From Desulfatitalea sp. BRH_c12 (GTDB lineage Bacteria > Desulfobacterota > Desulfobacteria > Desulfobacterales > Desulfosarcinaceae): a stretch of DNA of 64,000 nt. The position numbers were made by a program, and so were the translations under genes. Location: NCBI GenBank assembly GCA_000961655.1, contig LADR01000024.1, positions 233,682 to 297,681 on the forward strand, in the 5' to 3' direction. Each line of letters opens with the position of its first letter. Within the stretch, counting starts at the first letter, position 1. The notes beneath the pieces were generated by a model, which searched no databases, was not told where the DNA came from, and was given only the letters and a program-made list of their open reading frames with translations. Positions 53,383-62,591 of this stretch are shown in pieces.

Positions 53383-53619
53383 TATGGTTATCCACTTCGG
53401 TCAGGTGAGATACGGCGTGGGGTGACGTAGAAAAATCCCGGTGAGCCGGGTGGGGTGGGCATCGCCCACCATTTGTATTCTGTTGATCGCCTGTGCTATT
53501 GGCCCTATTCAACGTCTCATCGCTATGTTCGATCCGATGTCTATCCAATCGCTTGGGCGGTACCAGGCAATAGCGATGGGCGATGCCCACCCTGCAACTT
53601 GCGCGAACTGGAAAACCAG
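53383..53619. repeat. Family B MITE-like element
   Basis: Starts TATGGTTATCCACTTCGGTC and ends GGAAAACCAG, with imperfect terminal inverted repeats. The interior has the arms GGTGAGCCGGGTGGGGTGGGC and GATGGGCGATGCCCACC. Flanking 9-mers agree at six of nine positions, so a target duplication is possible but decayed. It begins 9 bp after the DUF155 stop. The remaining ~295 bp to the FecR gene shows nothing recognisable. Confidence 0.65.
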
Positions 53620-53915
53620 AATGGATTATATATGCCGGCCGTTTAAATCTGCTCCGACGCTCGAAGGCACATAGAGGCTACAAAAGTATACACATCCGTA
53701 TAGTATCTGTCATTTTTTCGACGCCCTTAGCATAGTGCCTATCCGAATAATTGGGCTGCATCATCAAAAGACGATGGAATTACAATAGATTGTTCCATAT
53801 GGCCGTACATGTGCATGTGCACTGAATCGGCCTGCACGAAAATTGCTTTGATCGCAAGACCAGTGGCCGTGAAGTGGATTTGGAATGGCGTCGAACGTGA
53901 TATATTTGGATTACT

Positions 53916-54398
53916 ATGGTTAAGACAATGCTGACACTCATGATTCGCTCAGGAAAAACGTTGGTGCTTTTGGGAGCTTTCTTCACATTTTGTATAGTGC
54001 CCTGCGAAATTGGCTCGGCTTCGGATGCAATGATTGGCGAAGTTTCCGACCTTCGGGGGGCGGTCTTCATTTATCGCGGCAATGAACGCATCCCGGTAGA
54101 GATAGGAACCTGGCTTCAAAAGGGAGATACATTGAAAACCGGGCCGGACGGATCCGTCGGCGTGTATTTCAACGACGAAACCACCTTGTCGTTGGGACCG
54201 GAGAGCCGCATGACCATTTTGGCATACCTTTTCGAACCGAAGCGATCCAACTTCGCCTTCATGGTGAAACTGTGCAAGGGTTCGGCTGCTTACGTTTCCG
54301 GTTTGATTGCCAAGTTGTCTCCCGATTCGGCCCGTTTTGTTACCCCGTCGTCTACGATCGGCATTCGGGGCACCAGAATGGCCATTCAGGTGGAGTGA
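53916..54398 (+). CDS. Periplasmic FecR-domain protein
   Basis: A 160-residue protein with a signal peptide (LVLLGAFFTFCIVPCEIGSA) and a FecR domain: VSDLRGAVFIYRGNERIPVEIGTWLQKGDTLKTGPDGSVGVYFNDETTLSLGPESRMTI, ending with TPSSTIGIRGTRM. FecR domains in this setting are found beside CHASE2 sensors and OmpA proteins. First gene of a three-gene module with the lipoprotein and the CHASE2 protein. Confidence 0.85.
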   Translation: MVKTMLTLMIRSGKTLVLLGAFFTFCIVPCEIGSASDAMIGEVSDLRGAVFIYRGNERIPVEIGTWLQKGDTLKTGPDGSVGVYFNDETTLSLGPESRMTILAYLFEPKRSNFAFMVKLCKGSAAYVSGLIAKLSPDSARFVTPSSTIGIRGTRMAIQVE

Positions 54399-54442
54399 GT
54401 TGCAGGCCATGTTTCATTGCCCGATCAGGAGAATGGCCGATC

Positions 54443-55096
54443 TTGAAACGAACGCTTTCTTATTTCGGCACGGCGGAAAAAAAGTTTCTTTTCGCCTGCC
54501 TGCTGGCAGGGACGATCTTGGCGGGCTGTGCGCCAAGCAGAAGTCTTATCGTTCTTCTGCCGGAGGCTGACGGCAAAGTAGGCAAGATCGACGTTCAGTC
54601 TCGTGGCGGTACCGTCCGGGTGGATCAGCCCTACCATGCGGTCGATGTCGGCAGCACGGAAATACCTGCACATAAGCAAATGACCCAAGTAGAAATTGCG
54701 TCCCGCTTCGAAGGTGCTCTGGCCGTCGAACCCACACAACGATACCAATTGAATGTATCCATTTTATATTGCCTCAGGGGCGACACCGCCCTGACCCCCC
54801 AATCCCAAAAGGATTTGACCGCATTGGTCGCCAAGTTAAAGAAAGGGCCAAGACCCATTGACATCTACCTGGTGGGACATGCGGATCGTTTGGGGCCCGA
54901 AAGCTATAATCTTGCATTGTCGCAAAGACGGGCCTCGGCCATGCGGACCGTATTTCTTTCATGTGGCTTCGCTCCTGACATCATCACGATTTCTGCGATG
55001 GGGGAATCGAGTCCTCTTGTTGAAACTGAAGACGACATCGAAGCGCCGATGAACCGGCGCGTAGAAATCGTTGTCAAAAGTAGAAAAGCTGAATGA
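54443..55096 (+). CDS. OmpA-family lipoprotein
   Basis: A 217-residue protein. The signal peptide ends in the lipobox LAGC (after FLFACLLAGTI), so it is lipid-anchored. The C-terminal OmpA domain binds peptidoglycan: ALTPQSQKDLTALVAKLKKG, IDIYLVGHADRLGPESYNLALSQRRASAMRTVFLSCG and NRRVEIVV. The start appears to be TTG at 54443 with AGGAGA ten bases upstream, because no ATG fits the signal peptide. It overlaps the next reading frame's beginning. Confidence 0.82.
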   Translation: MKRTLSYFGTAEKKFLFACLLAGTILAGCAPSRSLIVLLPEADGKVGKIDVQSRGGTVRVDQPYHAVDVGSTEIPAHKQMTQVEIASRFEGALAVEPTQRYQLNVSILYCLRGDTALTPQSQKDLTALVAKLKKGPRPIDIYLVGHADRLGPESYNLALSQRRASAMRTVFLSCGFAPDIITISAMGESSPLVETEDDIEAPMNRRVEIVVKSRKAE

Positions 55097-55097
55097 T

Positions 55098-57080
55098 ATG
55101 CGTGATCGCAGGGGCGCCAGGAAGGCCTTCGGCTTCATCGAGAATGGTCTGTTCATCGCAGTAATCGGGATTTGCCTGTCTATTTTTTTTCCGGCGCTCA
55201 GCATTCTGTATCCGGCACTCTTCGAGCATTTCAATTATAAGCTATACGATGAATTTCTGGCCCGTGCGGCTGTCGGCGACGGATCCAAGCGTGTCGTCAT
55301 TGTCGATATCGATGAAAAAAGTTTGCGGCAGTATGGTCAATGGCCCTGGCCCCGGTACCGTATTGCCGCGCTGCTGGATCGGATAGATCGCACAGAACCC
55401 TCGGTGATCGCTCTCGACATGATGTTTCCTGAAAAGGACCGTACCTCGATATACGCGGTCTACGAAGATTTGCAGCAGTATTTCGAATTTGAACTCGATC
55501 TCGAGACACCGCGCAACTATCCTGACAACGACCAGATGCTGGTCGACGCCATCATGAACAGTTCGGCCGTGTTGGGGTATCAATTTTTATTTGATACCAT
55601 CACCAGCGCTTCCGAATGCCTGCTGTACCCGTTGAATCTCCAGCCCGGTCGGCCACCGGTCTGGACGGCATCAGGCGTAGCCTGCAATTTGACAATCCTG
55701 TCGGCGGCAACGCGCCACTCGGGCTTTTTCAATGTGGCGCCTGATCGAGACGGGATCCTGCGCAGGGTTCCCTTGATCATCGAATACAACGCGAAGTGGT
55801 ATCCCAGTCTGCCCCTGGCCGCAGTATTGAAAGCGGCGCCCGTCGAGCGCCTCGCTTTCGCGGGCGATCGGAATGAACAGCGCTTGTATATCGGTCACAA
55901 AGAGGTGCCGCTGAATGCTTACGCGGGCATGCTGGTCAACTATCGGGGGGGTGCAAAGACTTTTACGTATGTGTCGGCAGCCGATCTTTTGGAGGGTAAT
56001 ATCGCTGACGCCCAACTCAAAGATAAGGTTGTATTCATCGGCACGTCGGCGGCGGGGCTGAAAGAATTGCGGGCGACGCCCACCGATCCTGTTTTTCCGG
56101 GTGTCGAAGTGCATGCAACCGTTGCCGATAATCTGTTAAAGGGGGATTTTAGATCCCGTCCGGCATACGCTTTCGGGGTTGAGATGCTCGTGGCGCTCAT
56201 GTCCGGTTTCCTTTTCGTGGCGGCCCTGACGAATGCCAATGCTTTGAAGAGCCTGCTGATTGTTCTTTCAGGCGCCTTCGGACTTGTGTATTTGTCATGG
56301 TGGCTTTTCAGCGTCCAGGGTGTTTACTACTCCCCCATTTTACCCCTGGTTGTATTGAGTGCCAATTTTGCGATCATCAACCTGCTGAAGTTCTGGAAGG
56401 CGGAGGTCAAGGCCCGGCGACACGGCCGTGATCTGGCACTGGCGCAGGCGGCGATTATCGAAAGCATGGCTTCGCTGACGGAAACCCGCGATCCTGAAAC
56501 CGGTGGGCACATCAAACGTACTCAGGAATATGTCCGTCTGTTGGGGCTGGAGTTGATGAAAGATCCCCAGTATAGTTCCGTGTTGACCGAGGAGGTCATG
56601 GATCTTCTGTATAAATCGGCTCCGTTGCACGATATTGGAAAGGTAGGGGTTTCCGACAAAATTCTTCTGAAGCGGGGGGAGTTGACGGATGCTGAATTCG
56701 AAGAAATGAAAAAGCACACGACCATTGGCCGGGATGTGATTGCGGCCACTCAAAAAAATCTGGGCAATAAGTCATTCCTCGAAATTGGGTTGGACATTGC
56801 ATACACCCATCATGAAAAATGGGATGGAAGCGGATATCCCCAGGGCTTGAAGGGCACCCAGATTCCTCTGTTCGGCAGAATGATGGCGCTGGCCGATACC
56901 TACGATGCGTTGATCAGTCGTCGTGTTTACAAGCAGGGGTATTCCCACGAAGAGGCGGTCCGCATCATCACCACCGAAGCCCGCGAAAGTTTCGATCCCA
57001 GCATTGTGAGCGCATTTCTGAAACTTGCGCCCCAATTCCGCGTCGTTGCCGAAAAATACACCGATCCGCAGTCAGATTGA
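55098..57080 (+). CDS. CHASE2-HD-GYP membrane sensor phosphodiesterase
   Basis: A 660-residue membrane protein predicted to hydrolyse c-di-GMP in response to an extracytoplasmic signal. After one N-terminal helix comes a CHASE2 domain (VVIVDIDEKSLRQYGQWPWPR, ALDMMFPEKDR, GVEVHATVADNLL), then three closely spaced helices, then an HD-GYP domain with the HD pair in SAPLHDIGKVGVSDKILLK and the GYP signature HHEKWDGSGYPQGL. ATG at 55098 is used. Coupled to the OmpA and FecR genes; such trios recur in other bacteria as envelope-sensing modules. Confidence 0.9.
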   Translation: MRDRRGARKAFGFIENGLFIAVIGICLSIFFPALSILYPALFEHFNYKLYDEFLARAAVGDGSKRVVIVDIDEKSLRQYGQWPWPRYRIAALLDRIDRTEPSVIALDMMFPEKDRTSIYAVYEDLQQYFEFELDLETPRNYPDNDQMLVDAIMNSSAVLGYQFLFDTITSASECLLYPLNLQPGRPPVWTASGVACNLTILSAATRHSGFFNVAPDRDGILRRVPLIIEYNAKWYPSLPLAAVLKAAPVERLAFAGDRNEQRLYIGHKEVPLNAYAGMLVNYRGGAKTFTYVSAADLLEGNIADAQLKDKVVFIGTSAAGLKELRATPTDPVFPGVEVHATVADNLLKGDFRSRPAYAFGVEMLVALMSGFLFVAALTNANALKSLLIVLSGAFGLVYLSWWLFSVQGVYYSPILPLVVLSANFAIINLLKFWKAEVKARRHGRDLALAQAAIIESMASLTETRDPETGGHIKRTQEYVRLLGLELMKDPQYSSVLTEEVMDLLYKSAPLHDIGKVGVSDKILLKRGELTDAEFEEMKKHTTIGRDVIAATQKNLGNKSFLEIGLDIAYTHHEKWDGSGYPQGLKGTQIPLFGRMMALADTYDALISRRVYKQGYSHEEAVRIITTEARESFDPSIVSAFLKLAPQFRVVAEKYTDPQSD

Positions 57081-57232
57081 TCCTCATCCTTATGTTTAAA
57101 GAAAACTTCGGGATGGGCAACCGTCAGAGGTGATCCACTTTCCACTTTCCACTGCGCCGAAACCGGATTAAGATTGCGTGGAATAAGCCACCTTGGAAGA
57201 ACGCTTTCGAAACTCGGCAATCATTGGTTTCT

Positions 57233-59740
57233 ATGCGACCATCCGCCCTGCAAGCCACCGGCGTCATCACGGAAACTGTCCGCGGGATCGTGGACCGGGT
57301 GACTTACCACAATCCCGAGAACGGGTGGTCGGTGCTGCGTGTGCGGCCGTTCGACAATCCGCACCAGCAGGAAACCGTCGTGGTCCATCAGACCAAGGTT
57401 TTCGCCGGCGCCACCATGGAGTTCCGCGGCGCCTGGACGCTGCACCCGCGGCATGGCCGCCAATTCAATGCCGTGGAGGCCCTGGAAAAAAAGCCGGCCA
57501 CCCAAGCGGCCTTAGAGCGGTACCTGGGCTCGGGGTTGATCAAGGGGGTCGGTCCAAAAACCGCCGGAAAGATTGTTCGTTATTTCGGCAAAGAGACTCT
57601 CGACATCTTCGAAGGCCGTATTGATCGGTTGCTCGAGGTTCCCGGCATCGCCCATAAAAAACTGACTGCCATCCGCGAGGCCTGGCAGGCACATCGCGCC
57701 ATCCGGGACGTGATGATGTTCCTGCAGTCGCACGGCATCAGCACCCTTTATGCCGTGCGAATTTATAAGGAATACGGCGATCAGGCGATTGCCGTGGTAT
57801 CCGAGGACCCATACCGTCTGGCCAGCGATATTTACGGCATCGGTTTTTTTTCGGCCGACAAGGTGGCGCTCAGCCTGGGGTATGCGGCCGACAGCCCGCG
57901 ACGTATCATGGCCGGCATCCGGCACGTGCTGGCGGCCAGTCGCCAGTTCGGGCACTGTTATCTGACAGCCGCCCAGATTCATGCGCAGGTCGCGGAATTG
58001 CTGACGTTGAACCTGGCTGACCGACTGGGGCCGCTGCTGGACGCCATGGCGCAGGACGGGAACGTCATGGTCCGGCAACTGGTGACCTCGGCGGGGGCTC
58101 CGGCCGAAAGCTGCTATTATGCGCGGACGCTCTATTTCGATGAGCTGTATGTGGCTCGCCGCATCGCCGGCATGGGGCCGGCGCCGACGGTGGATGCGGC
58201 GCGCATCACCCAGTGGATCGGCAAATACTGCCAGGTCAATGACATTGCCTTAAGTGCCGAACAGGCCGCTGCCATCGAAGGCATCGCCGGTCACCGCTTT
58301 TCGGTCCTGACCGGTGGTCCGGGATGCGGGAAAACGACCTCCACGCGCATCCTGGTCCGGTTGCTGGAAGCCATGCGTCGCAAGGTGCTGCTGGCCGCAC
58401 CCACCGGCCGCGCAGCGCATCGCATGATGGATGTGATCGGCACGCAGGCCAAGACCATCCACCGCCTGCTGGAGTGGCAGCAGAGCGGTTTCAAGAAAAA
58501 CGAAGAATCGCCGCTGGCGGTTGACTTTCTGATCGTGGACGAATGTTCGATGTTGGACATCAGCTTGACCGCCGCGCTGCTCAAGGCGGTTCCGGCGCAC
58601 AGCCAGGTGCTTTTCATCGGCGATGCCGACCAGTTGCCCTCCGTGGGCGCGGGCAATGTCCTGAGGGATGTCATCGCCGCGCAGACCGTGCCGTGCTACC
58701 GCTTGACGCAAATTTTCCGGCAGGCCGAGCAGTCGCTGATCATTCAATTTGCTCACCAGATCAATGGCGGGCAGATCCCACGCATCGATTCACCTTTCAA
58801 AAAGCCTGAGATCTGGCGGTCGGGCGCGGACTGCCTGTTCATGGATTCGGACGAAGCCACCCAAGAGCAACTGGGCTTTGTGGCTAGGGTCAAACGCTTT
58901 TACGGTCTGGAGGCTGAAGCGCTCGGTAGCGCCGTCGAAAGTGAGGTCAATCCCTATGAATTTCGGGTGGGCGAGCCGCTCGTGCGGTATGGTTCGGAAT
59001 TGATTATTCCGCGCAAATTCGAGCATGTCGATCTGGAGGCGGTCAGTCGGTCGGGCACCCGGGTGGAGGAGCTCATCTCGGTGTTGAAGCAAGTGCATCC
59101 CTGGTCATCGTTGCGCTACGGTCTGGGGGCCGCCGATATCGTCCGCAAGCTTTACCTGGAGTGGATTCCCAAGTACGTGGGCAACTCCTGCGAGATTCAG
59201 ATTCTCTCGCCGATGACGCGCGGCAGTCTGGGAACGGCTAGTCTGAATACCATGATCCAGGAGGTGGCCAACCCGCCTGCCGACGGCAAGCGCCGGCTCA
59301 AGGTGGGCGAACGGACGTTCCGCGATGGCGATCGGGTCATCCATCGCCGCAACAACTACGATTTGGGCGTGTTCAACGGAGATATCGGTGTGATCGAAAA
59401 GATCGACAACGAGCAACTCACGTGCGTGGTCATCTTTCCCGACGGCCGGCAAGTCTTCTACCAGCGCGAGGACATCGTCGAATTGGATCTGGCCTATGCC
59501 ATCACCATCCACAAGTCCCAGGGAAGTGAGTTCGAAGCGGTCATCATTCCGGTCTTGACGCAGCACTTCAAAATGCTTTTCCGCAATCTCATTTACACCG
59601 GCCTGACCCGCGCGCGCAAATTGGCCGTGCTGGTCGGCAGCCGCAAAGCCCTGGCCATGGCAGTTCACAACCAGGACACCAGCCAGCGGCAAACCGCCCT
59701 TCGGGAATTGCTGCTTGATGCTTGGGATGAGACCAAGTAA
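57233..59740 (+). CDS. recD2: RecD2-type ATP-dependent DNA helicase
   Basis: A 5'-3' helicase of 835 residues, at the long end of the RecD2 range. The N-terminus (GIVDRVTYHNPENGWSVLRV) and the helix-hairpin-helix segment (LIKGVGPKTAGKIVRYFG) are typical. Helicase motifs: Walker A LTGGPGCGKTT, Walker B VDECSMLD, motif III GDADQLPSVGAGNVLRD, and C-terminal AYAITIHKSQGSEFEAVIIP and LIYTGLTRARKLAVLVG. Between motifs III and IV there is a longer insert (about residues 530-630) than in common members. Not part of RecBCD; role in DNA repair inferred. Confidence 0.92.
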   Translation: MRPSALQATGVITETVRGIVDRVTYHNPENGWSVLRVRPFDNPHQQETVVVHQTKVFAGATMEFRGAWTLHPRHGRQFNAVEALEKKPATQAALERYLGSGLIKGVGPKTAGKIVRYFGKETLDIFEGRIDRLLEVPGIAHKKLTAIREAWQAHRAIRDVMMFLQSHGISTLYAVRIYKEYGDQAIAVVSEDPYRLASDIYGIGFFSADKVALSLGYAADSPRRIMAGIRHVLAASRQFGHCYLTAAQIHAQVAELLTLNLADRLGPLLDAMAQDGNVMVRQLVTSAGAPAESCYYARTLYFDELYVARRIAGMGPAPTVDAARITQWIGKYCQVNDIALSAEQAAAIEGIAGHRFSVLTGGPGCGKTTSTRILVRLLEAMRRKVLLAAPTGRAAHRMMDVIGTQAKTIHRLLEWQQSGFKKNEESPLAVDFLIVDECSMLDISLTAALLKAVPAHSQVLFIGDADQLPSVGAGNVLRDVIAAQTVPCYRLTQIFRQAEQSLIIQFAHQINGGQIPRIDSPFKKPEIWRSGADCLFMDSDEATQEQLGFVARVKRFYGLEAEALGSAVESEVNPYEFRVGEPLVRYGSELIIPRKFEHVDLEAVSRSGTRVEELISVLKQVHPWSSLRYGLGAADIVRKLYLEWIPKYVGNSCEIQILSPMTRGSLGTASLNTMIQEVANPPADGKRRLKVGERTFRDGDRVIHRRNNYDLGVFNGDIGVIEKIDNEQLTCVVIFPDGRQVFYQREDIVELDLAYAITIHKSQGSEFEAVIIPVLTQHFKMLFRNLIYTGLTRARKLAVLVGSRKALAMAVHNQDTSQRQTALRELLLDAWDETK

Positions 59741-59981
59741 TTTACGAAATCATCCCACTTATCCTTTGCTACCAGTCACTTTCAGCGAACGGTTAACCAA
59801 AATACTGAATTCACCCCATTGATGGTGGTAGCGGGTTCATGGGAGACATTGAACGCTGTCACGCCATCGCTGCCTGCCGTAAGCCGCGCGTCATGGCATC
59901 CCGACGGTTTTCCGATAGTCGGGCTTTGAACCACACTGCATAATGCACAGTCACCAACTTGGTCTGCATCAAGGGAGTTCC

Positions 59982-60899
59982 ATGAGCAAAGCCACGGTTC
60001 TGATCGTCGAAGATGAGGTGATCGTTGCCGCCGACCTGGAGGATCGATTGAACCGCCTGGGCTACCGCGTCGTGGGAACCTCGGATCGTGGGGAGCAGGC
60101 GGTCACCCTTGCGTGCCGACTGCGTCCCGATCTGATTCTGATGGATATCCGCCTCAGAGGTCCCATGGACGGTGTCGAGGCGGCCGCGCAAATTCTCGGG
60201 CAGGTTGATGTCCCCATCGTGTTTTTGACCGCGCATGCCGACCGGCTCACCTGGTCGCGCGCCAAAGCGACCGAGCCGTTCGGGTATGTCCTCAAGCCCT
60301 TTGAAACCCGTGCGTTGGAGATTACTATCGAAATGGTCCTGGATCGCCACCGTGCCGCCCAGAAATTGCTCCGTGACAAGGCCTCCTTGGAGAAGCGCGT
60401 GGCCGAGCGCGCCGCCCAACTCGAGCGTCTCACCCAGGAGTTGCAGTTGAAAAGCACCGCCCTGGAGAACCGCACCGAAAACCTTGCCGAGGTCAATGCG
60501 GCCTTGCGGGTGCTGCTGCAACAACGCGAGGCGGACCGGCGCGAAATTGAAGATAAGATTGTGTGCAACGTCAATGAACTTATCCGGCCACAGCTTGCCA
60601 AGTTGGCCGGGAAAGCCTTGGGGCGTAAGGAAGCGGCCTTGCTGCGCGCCATCGAATCCAATGTCGATGACATCGTATCGCCCATGGCGCATAAGTTAAA
60701 CATGGCGTTGACGCGGTTGTCACCCACCGAAACGCAAGTGGCCAATCTGGTCCGTCAGGGTAAATCCACCAAGGAGATTGCGGATTTGATGGGCGTCGCC
60801 GGCAGCACCATCGTGTTTCACCGCCACAATATCCGTCGCAAGCTGCACCTTGAGCACAAATCCATCAATTTGAGGTCGTACTTGAATTCTCTTGGGTAG
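59982..60899 (+). CDS. Response regulator with coiled coil and LuxR-type HTH
   Basis: A 305-residue regulator. The REC domain ([18 protein letters not shown]; acceptor Asp in [20 protein letters not shown]) is followed by a long coiled coil (about residues 120-190) and a C-terminal LuxR helix-turn-helix ([43 protein letters not shown]). The linker resembles the region between HisKA-type helices and may dimerise. No kinase is adjacent, though two 7TM sensors lie 2 kb downstream. Start ATG at 59982 with AAGGGAG. Confidence 0.9.
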   Translation: MSKATVLIVEDEVIVAADLEDRLNRLGYRVVGTSDRGEQAVTLACRLRPDLILMDIRLRGPMDGVEAAAQILGQVDVPIVFLTAHADRLTWSRAKATEPFGYVLKPFETRALEITIEMVLDRHRAAQKLLRDKASLEKRVAERAAQLERLTQELQLKSTALENRTENLAEVNAALRVLLQQREADRREIEDKIVCNVNELIRPQLAKLAGKALGRKEAALLRAIESNVDDIVSPMAHKLNMALTRLSPTETQVANLVRQGKSTKEIADLMGVAGSTIVFHRHNIRRKLHLEHKSINLRSYLNSLG

Positions 60900-60919
60900 T
60901 TGCAAGGACGGCCAAAAAA

Positions 60920-60934
60920 TGGTGCAATGCAACA
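60920..60934. promoter_or_regulatory. Phasin operator site 1 (TGCA-TGCA palindrome)
   Basis: TGGTGCAATGCAACA, just upstream of the -35 box. It shares the core GTGCA[AT]TGCA with site 2. The pattern resembles TGC-N3-GCA sites described for PHB-responsive PhaR repressors (from memory). Confidence 0.6.
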
Positions 60935-60942
60935 AAAATCGA

Positions 60943-60970
60943 TTGACAAACCAAAACGCGTAAATATAAT
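60943..60970 (+). promoter_or_regulatory. Perfect-consensus sigma-70 promoter of the phasin gene
   Basis: TTGACA at 60943-60948 and TATAAT at 60965-60970, both exact consensus, spacer 16 bp, about 60 bp upstream of the phasin start. It lies between two operator-like palindromes. Confidence 0.8.
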
Positions 60971-60984
60971 TGAAATATAAGAAA

Positions 60985-60999
60985 TGGTGCATTGCACAA
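60985..60999. promoter_or_regulatory. Phasin operator site 2 (TGCA-TGCA palindrome)
   Basis: TGGTGCATTGCACAA, containing the perfect palindrome-like GTGCATTGCAC, downstream of the -10 box at the expected transcription start. A repressor at both sites would clamp the promoter. Confidence 0.65.
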
Positions 61000-61028
61000 A
61001 TTAGATTCATCTGAAAAGGAGATTATCC

Positions 61029-61283
61029 ATGGAACAAAAACAAATGCTCAAACAAATGGTCGAATTCAATCAGGCGGCTTTCAACAATACGTTCAAAGCT
61101 ATGGAGATGATGCAGGATCAATTCGAGCGTGTTGCCCGTTCGGTGATGGAACAAGCCACCTGGTTGCCGGCCGAGGGACGCAATGCCATTGAAAATTGGG
61201 TTCAGGCGTATAAGGGCGGCAGGGAAAAGTACAAGCAATACCTCGACGAATCCTATGGTCAGGTCGAGAAATTTTTTCAATAA
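61029..61283 (+). CDS. Phasin-like PHA granule protein
   Basis: An 84-residue, all-helical amphipathic protein (MLKQMVEFNQAAFNNTFKAMEMMQDQFERVARSVMEQATWLPAEG..WVQAYKGGREKYKQYLDESYGQVEKFF), the pattern of short phasins that coat polyhydroxyalkanoate granules. The regulated consensus promoter in front of it suggests strong, switchable expression. Ribosome site AAAAGGAG. The synthase gene is not in this window. Confidence 0.78.
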   Translation: MEQKQMLKQMVEFNQAAFNNTFKAMEMMQDQFERVARSVMEQATWLPAEGRNAIENWVQAYKGGREKYKQYLDESYGQVEKFFQ

Positions 61284-61487
61284 GGGCAAAGGTGGCGGCC
61301 CTTCTTTCTACCGTTCTCAGGGAAGAGGGCCCGCGCCTGCTATAAAAACGCTTGCCGGCATGGCCGCAAAAAGCGGATAAAGAGCACGTGTGGAACACTC
61401 GCGTTCCCACGCGGTTTTATTCCTACTGGTCCTTATCAGGGGTTCGCACGTTAGGCCCAGCATGCGGTGAAGAAAAAGGAGGCGTTG

Positions 61488-62273
61488 ATGCTCGATATCA
61501 AGGACTCGGTGGCCGTGATTACCGGCGGTGCCAGCGGTATCGGCTTGGCCGTGGCGCACTATTGGGCGCGTCAGGGTGGCAAGTTGGTACTGGCCGATGT
61601 GGTTGAGGACACTCTATCGAATGCCGCCGCTGGCATCCAAGGCGAGGTGGTCACTGTCACCTGCAATGTGACTGACGAAAAAGATTGTGCCCGCTTGGCG
61701 GACACGGCCATCGAACGTTTTGGTAAGATCAACCTGGTGGCCCCTTTCGCGGGAATCATCAAAGACGGGATGATGTTGACACCCGACCGCAGCACCGGGA
61801 AAGTCGCGCGTAAAATGCCCCTGGAACAGTTTCAGAAAGTCCTCGACGTCAATTTGACCGGCGTGTTTCTGACTGTGCGCGAGTGCGCGGCCCGCATGGT
61901 TGACCATGGCTGCCGGGGATTGATTTGCCTGGTTTCTTCGACAGGGTCCCTGGGCACGGCTGGGCAGATCAACTATGCCTCGACGAAAGCGGCCATGTCC
62001 GTCATGCCTAAGGTGCTTACGGCTGAGTTTTTCAGGCGCGGGTTATCCGAGCGGCTGCGCTGTGTGGCCATTGCGCCCGGTTATGTAGGCACGCCGATGG
62101 TCAAGAACATGCCTCGCAAAGTTGTTGACGGCATCCTCGAGCAGGTACCGATCGGGCGACTCGTCGAACCGGAAGAGGTCGCCTCCCTGATCGGTGAGTT
62201 GTATCGCAACGAAGCCCTTGCCGGTGATGTCTTCTTCATTCATGGCGGGCTTCGATTGGGATCCAAAGGGTAA
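61488..62273 (+). CDS. Short-chain dehydrogenase/reductase
   Basis: A 261-residue classical SDR. NAD(P) motif TGGASGIG, NAG-type position replaced by FAGI, catalytic Ser in LVSSTGSLGT, and YASTK (Tyr-x3-Lys). It ends with FIHGGLRLG. Acidic Asp after the second strand (LADVVED) suggests NAD preference. It follows the phasin gene by about 200 bp, so a role in 3-hydroxyacyl-CoA/PHA metabolism is possible, but the substrate is unknown. Ribosome site AAAGGAGG. Confidence 0.85.
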   Translation: MLDIKDSVAVITGGASGIGLAVAHYWARQGGKLVLADVVEDTLSNAAAGIQGEVVTVTCNVTDEKDCARLADTAIERFGKINLVAPFAGIIKDGMMLTPDRSTGKVARKMPLEQFQKVLDVNLTGVFLTVRECAARMVDHGCRGLICLVSSTGSLGTAGQINYASTKAAMSVMPKVLTAEFFRRGLSERLRCVAIAPGYVGTPMVKNMPRKVVDGILEQVPIGRLVEPEEVASLIGELYRNEALAGDVFFIHGGLRLGSKG

Positions 62274-62315
62274 GGCCTCGCTTTTTACATCGCCACCTGA
62301 AATATGCGTGTCGGA

Positions 62316-62339
62316 GTTCCCACGCCTGCGCGTGGGAAC
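62316..62339. terminator. Perfect 10-bp hairpin with GTTCCCACGC arms
   Basis: GTTCCCACGC, loop CTGC, exact complement. No T-run. A related GTTCCCACGCGG sequence lies at about 61405, so this is probably a dispersed REP-type hairpin rather than a dedicated terminator. The rest of the 318-bp gap holds nothing recognisable. Confidence 0.45.
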
Positions 62340-62591
62340 CCGAAGGTGTACCCACCTATGCGTGCCGCAGCCCGTGCAGCACGCGTCTTGTGCAACGCTA
62401 TGCGTTTACGCCCCCATAGATGTATGGTTTCTCCAACGAATCCGGTCATAAAAGAATCGGTTGAAGTTTTTGCCTCATAAGGATAGTTTCACGGCTCGTG
62501 ACTGTTCGGCTTGTCAGCGGTCTCTATCCAATACTACGGGAAGATGCGGGCAGGCATGTGGTTCGATTTCGTCTATATTGCGAGTGTGTGC

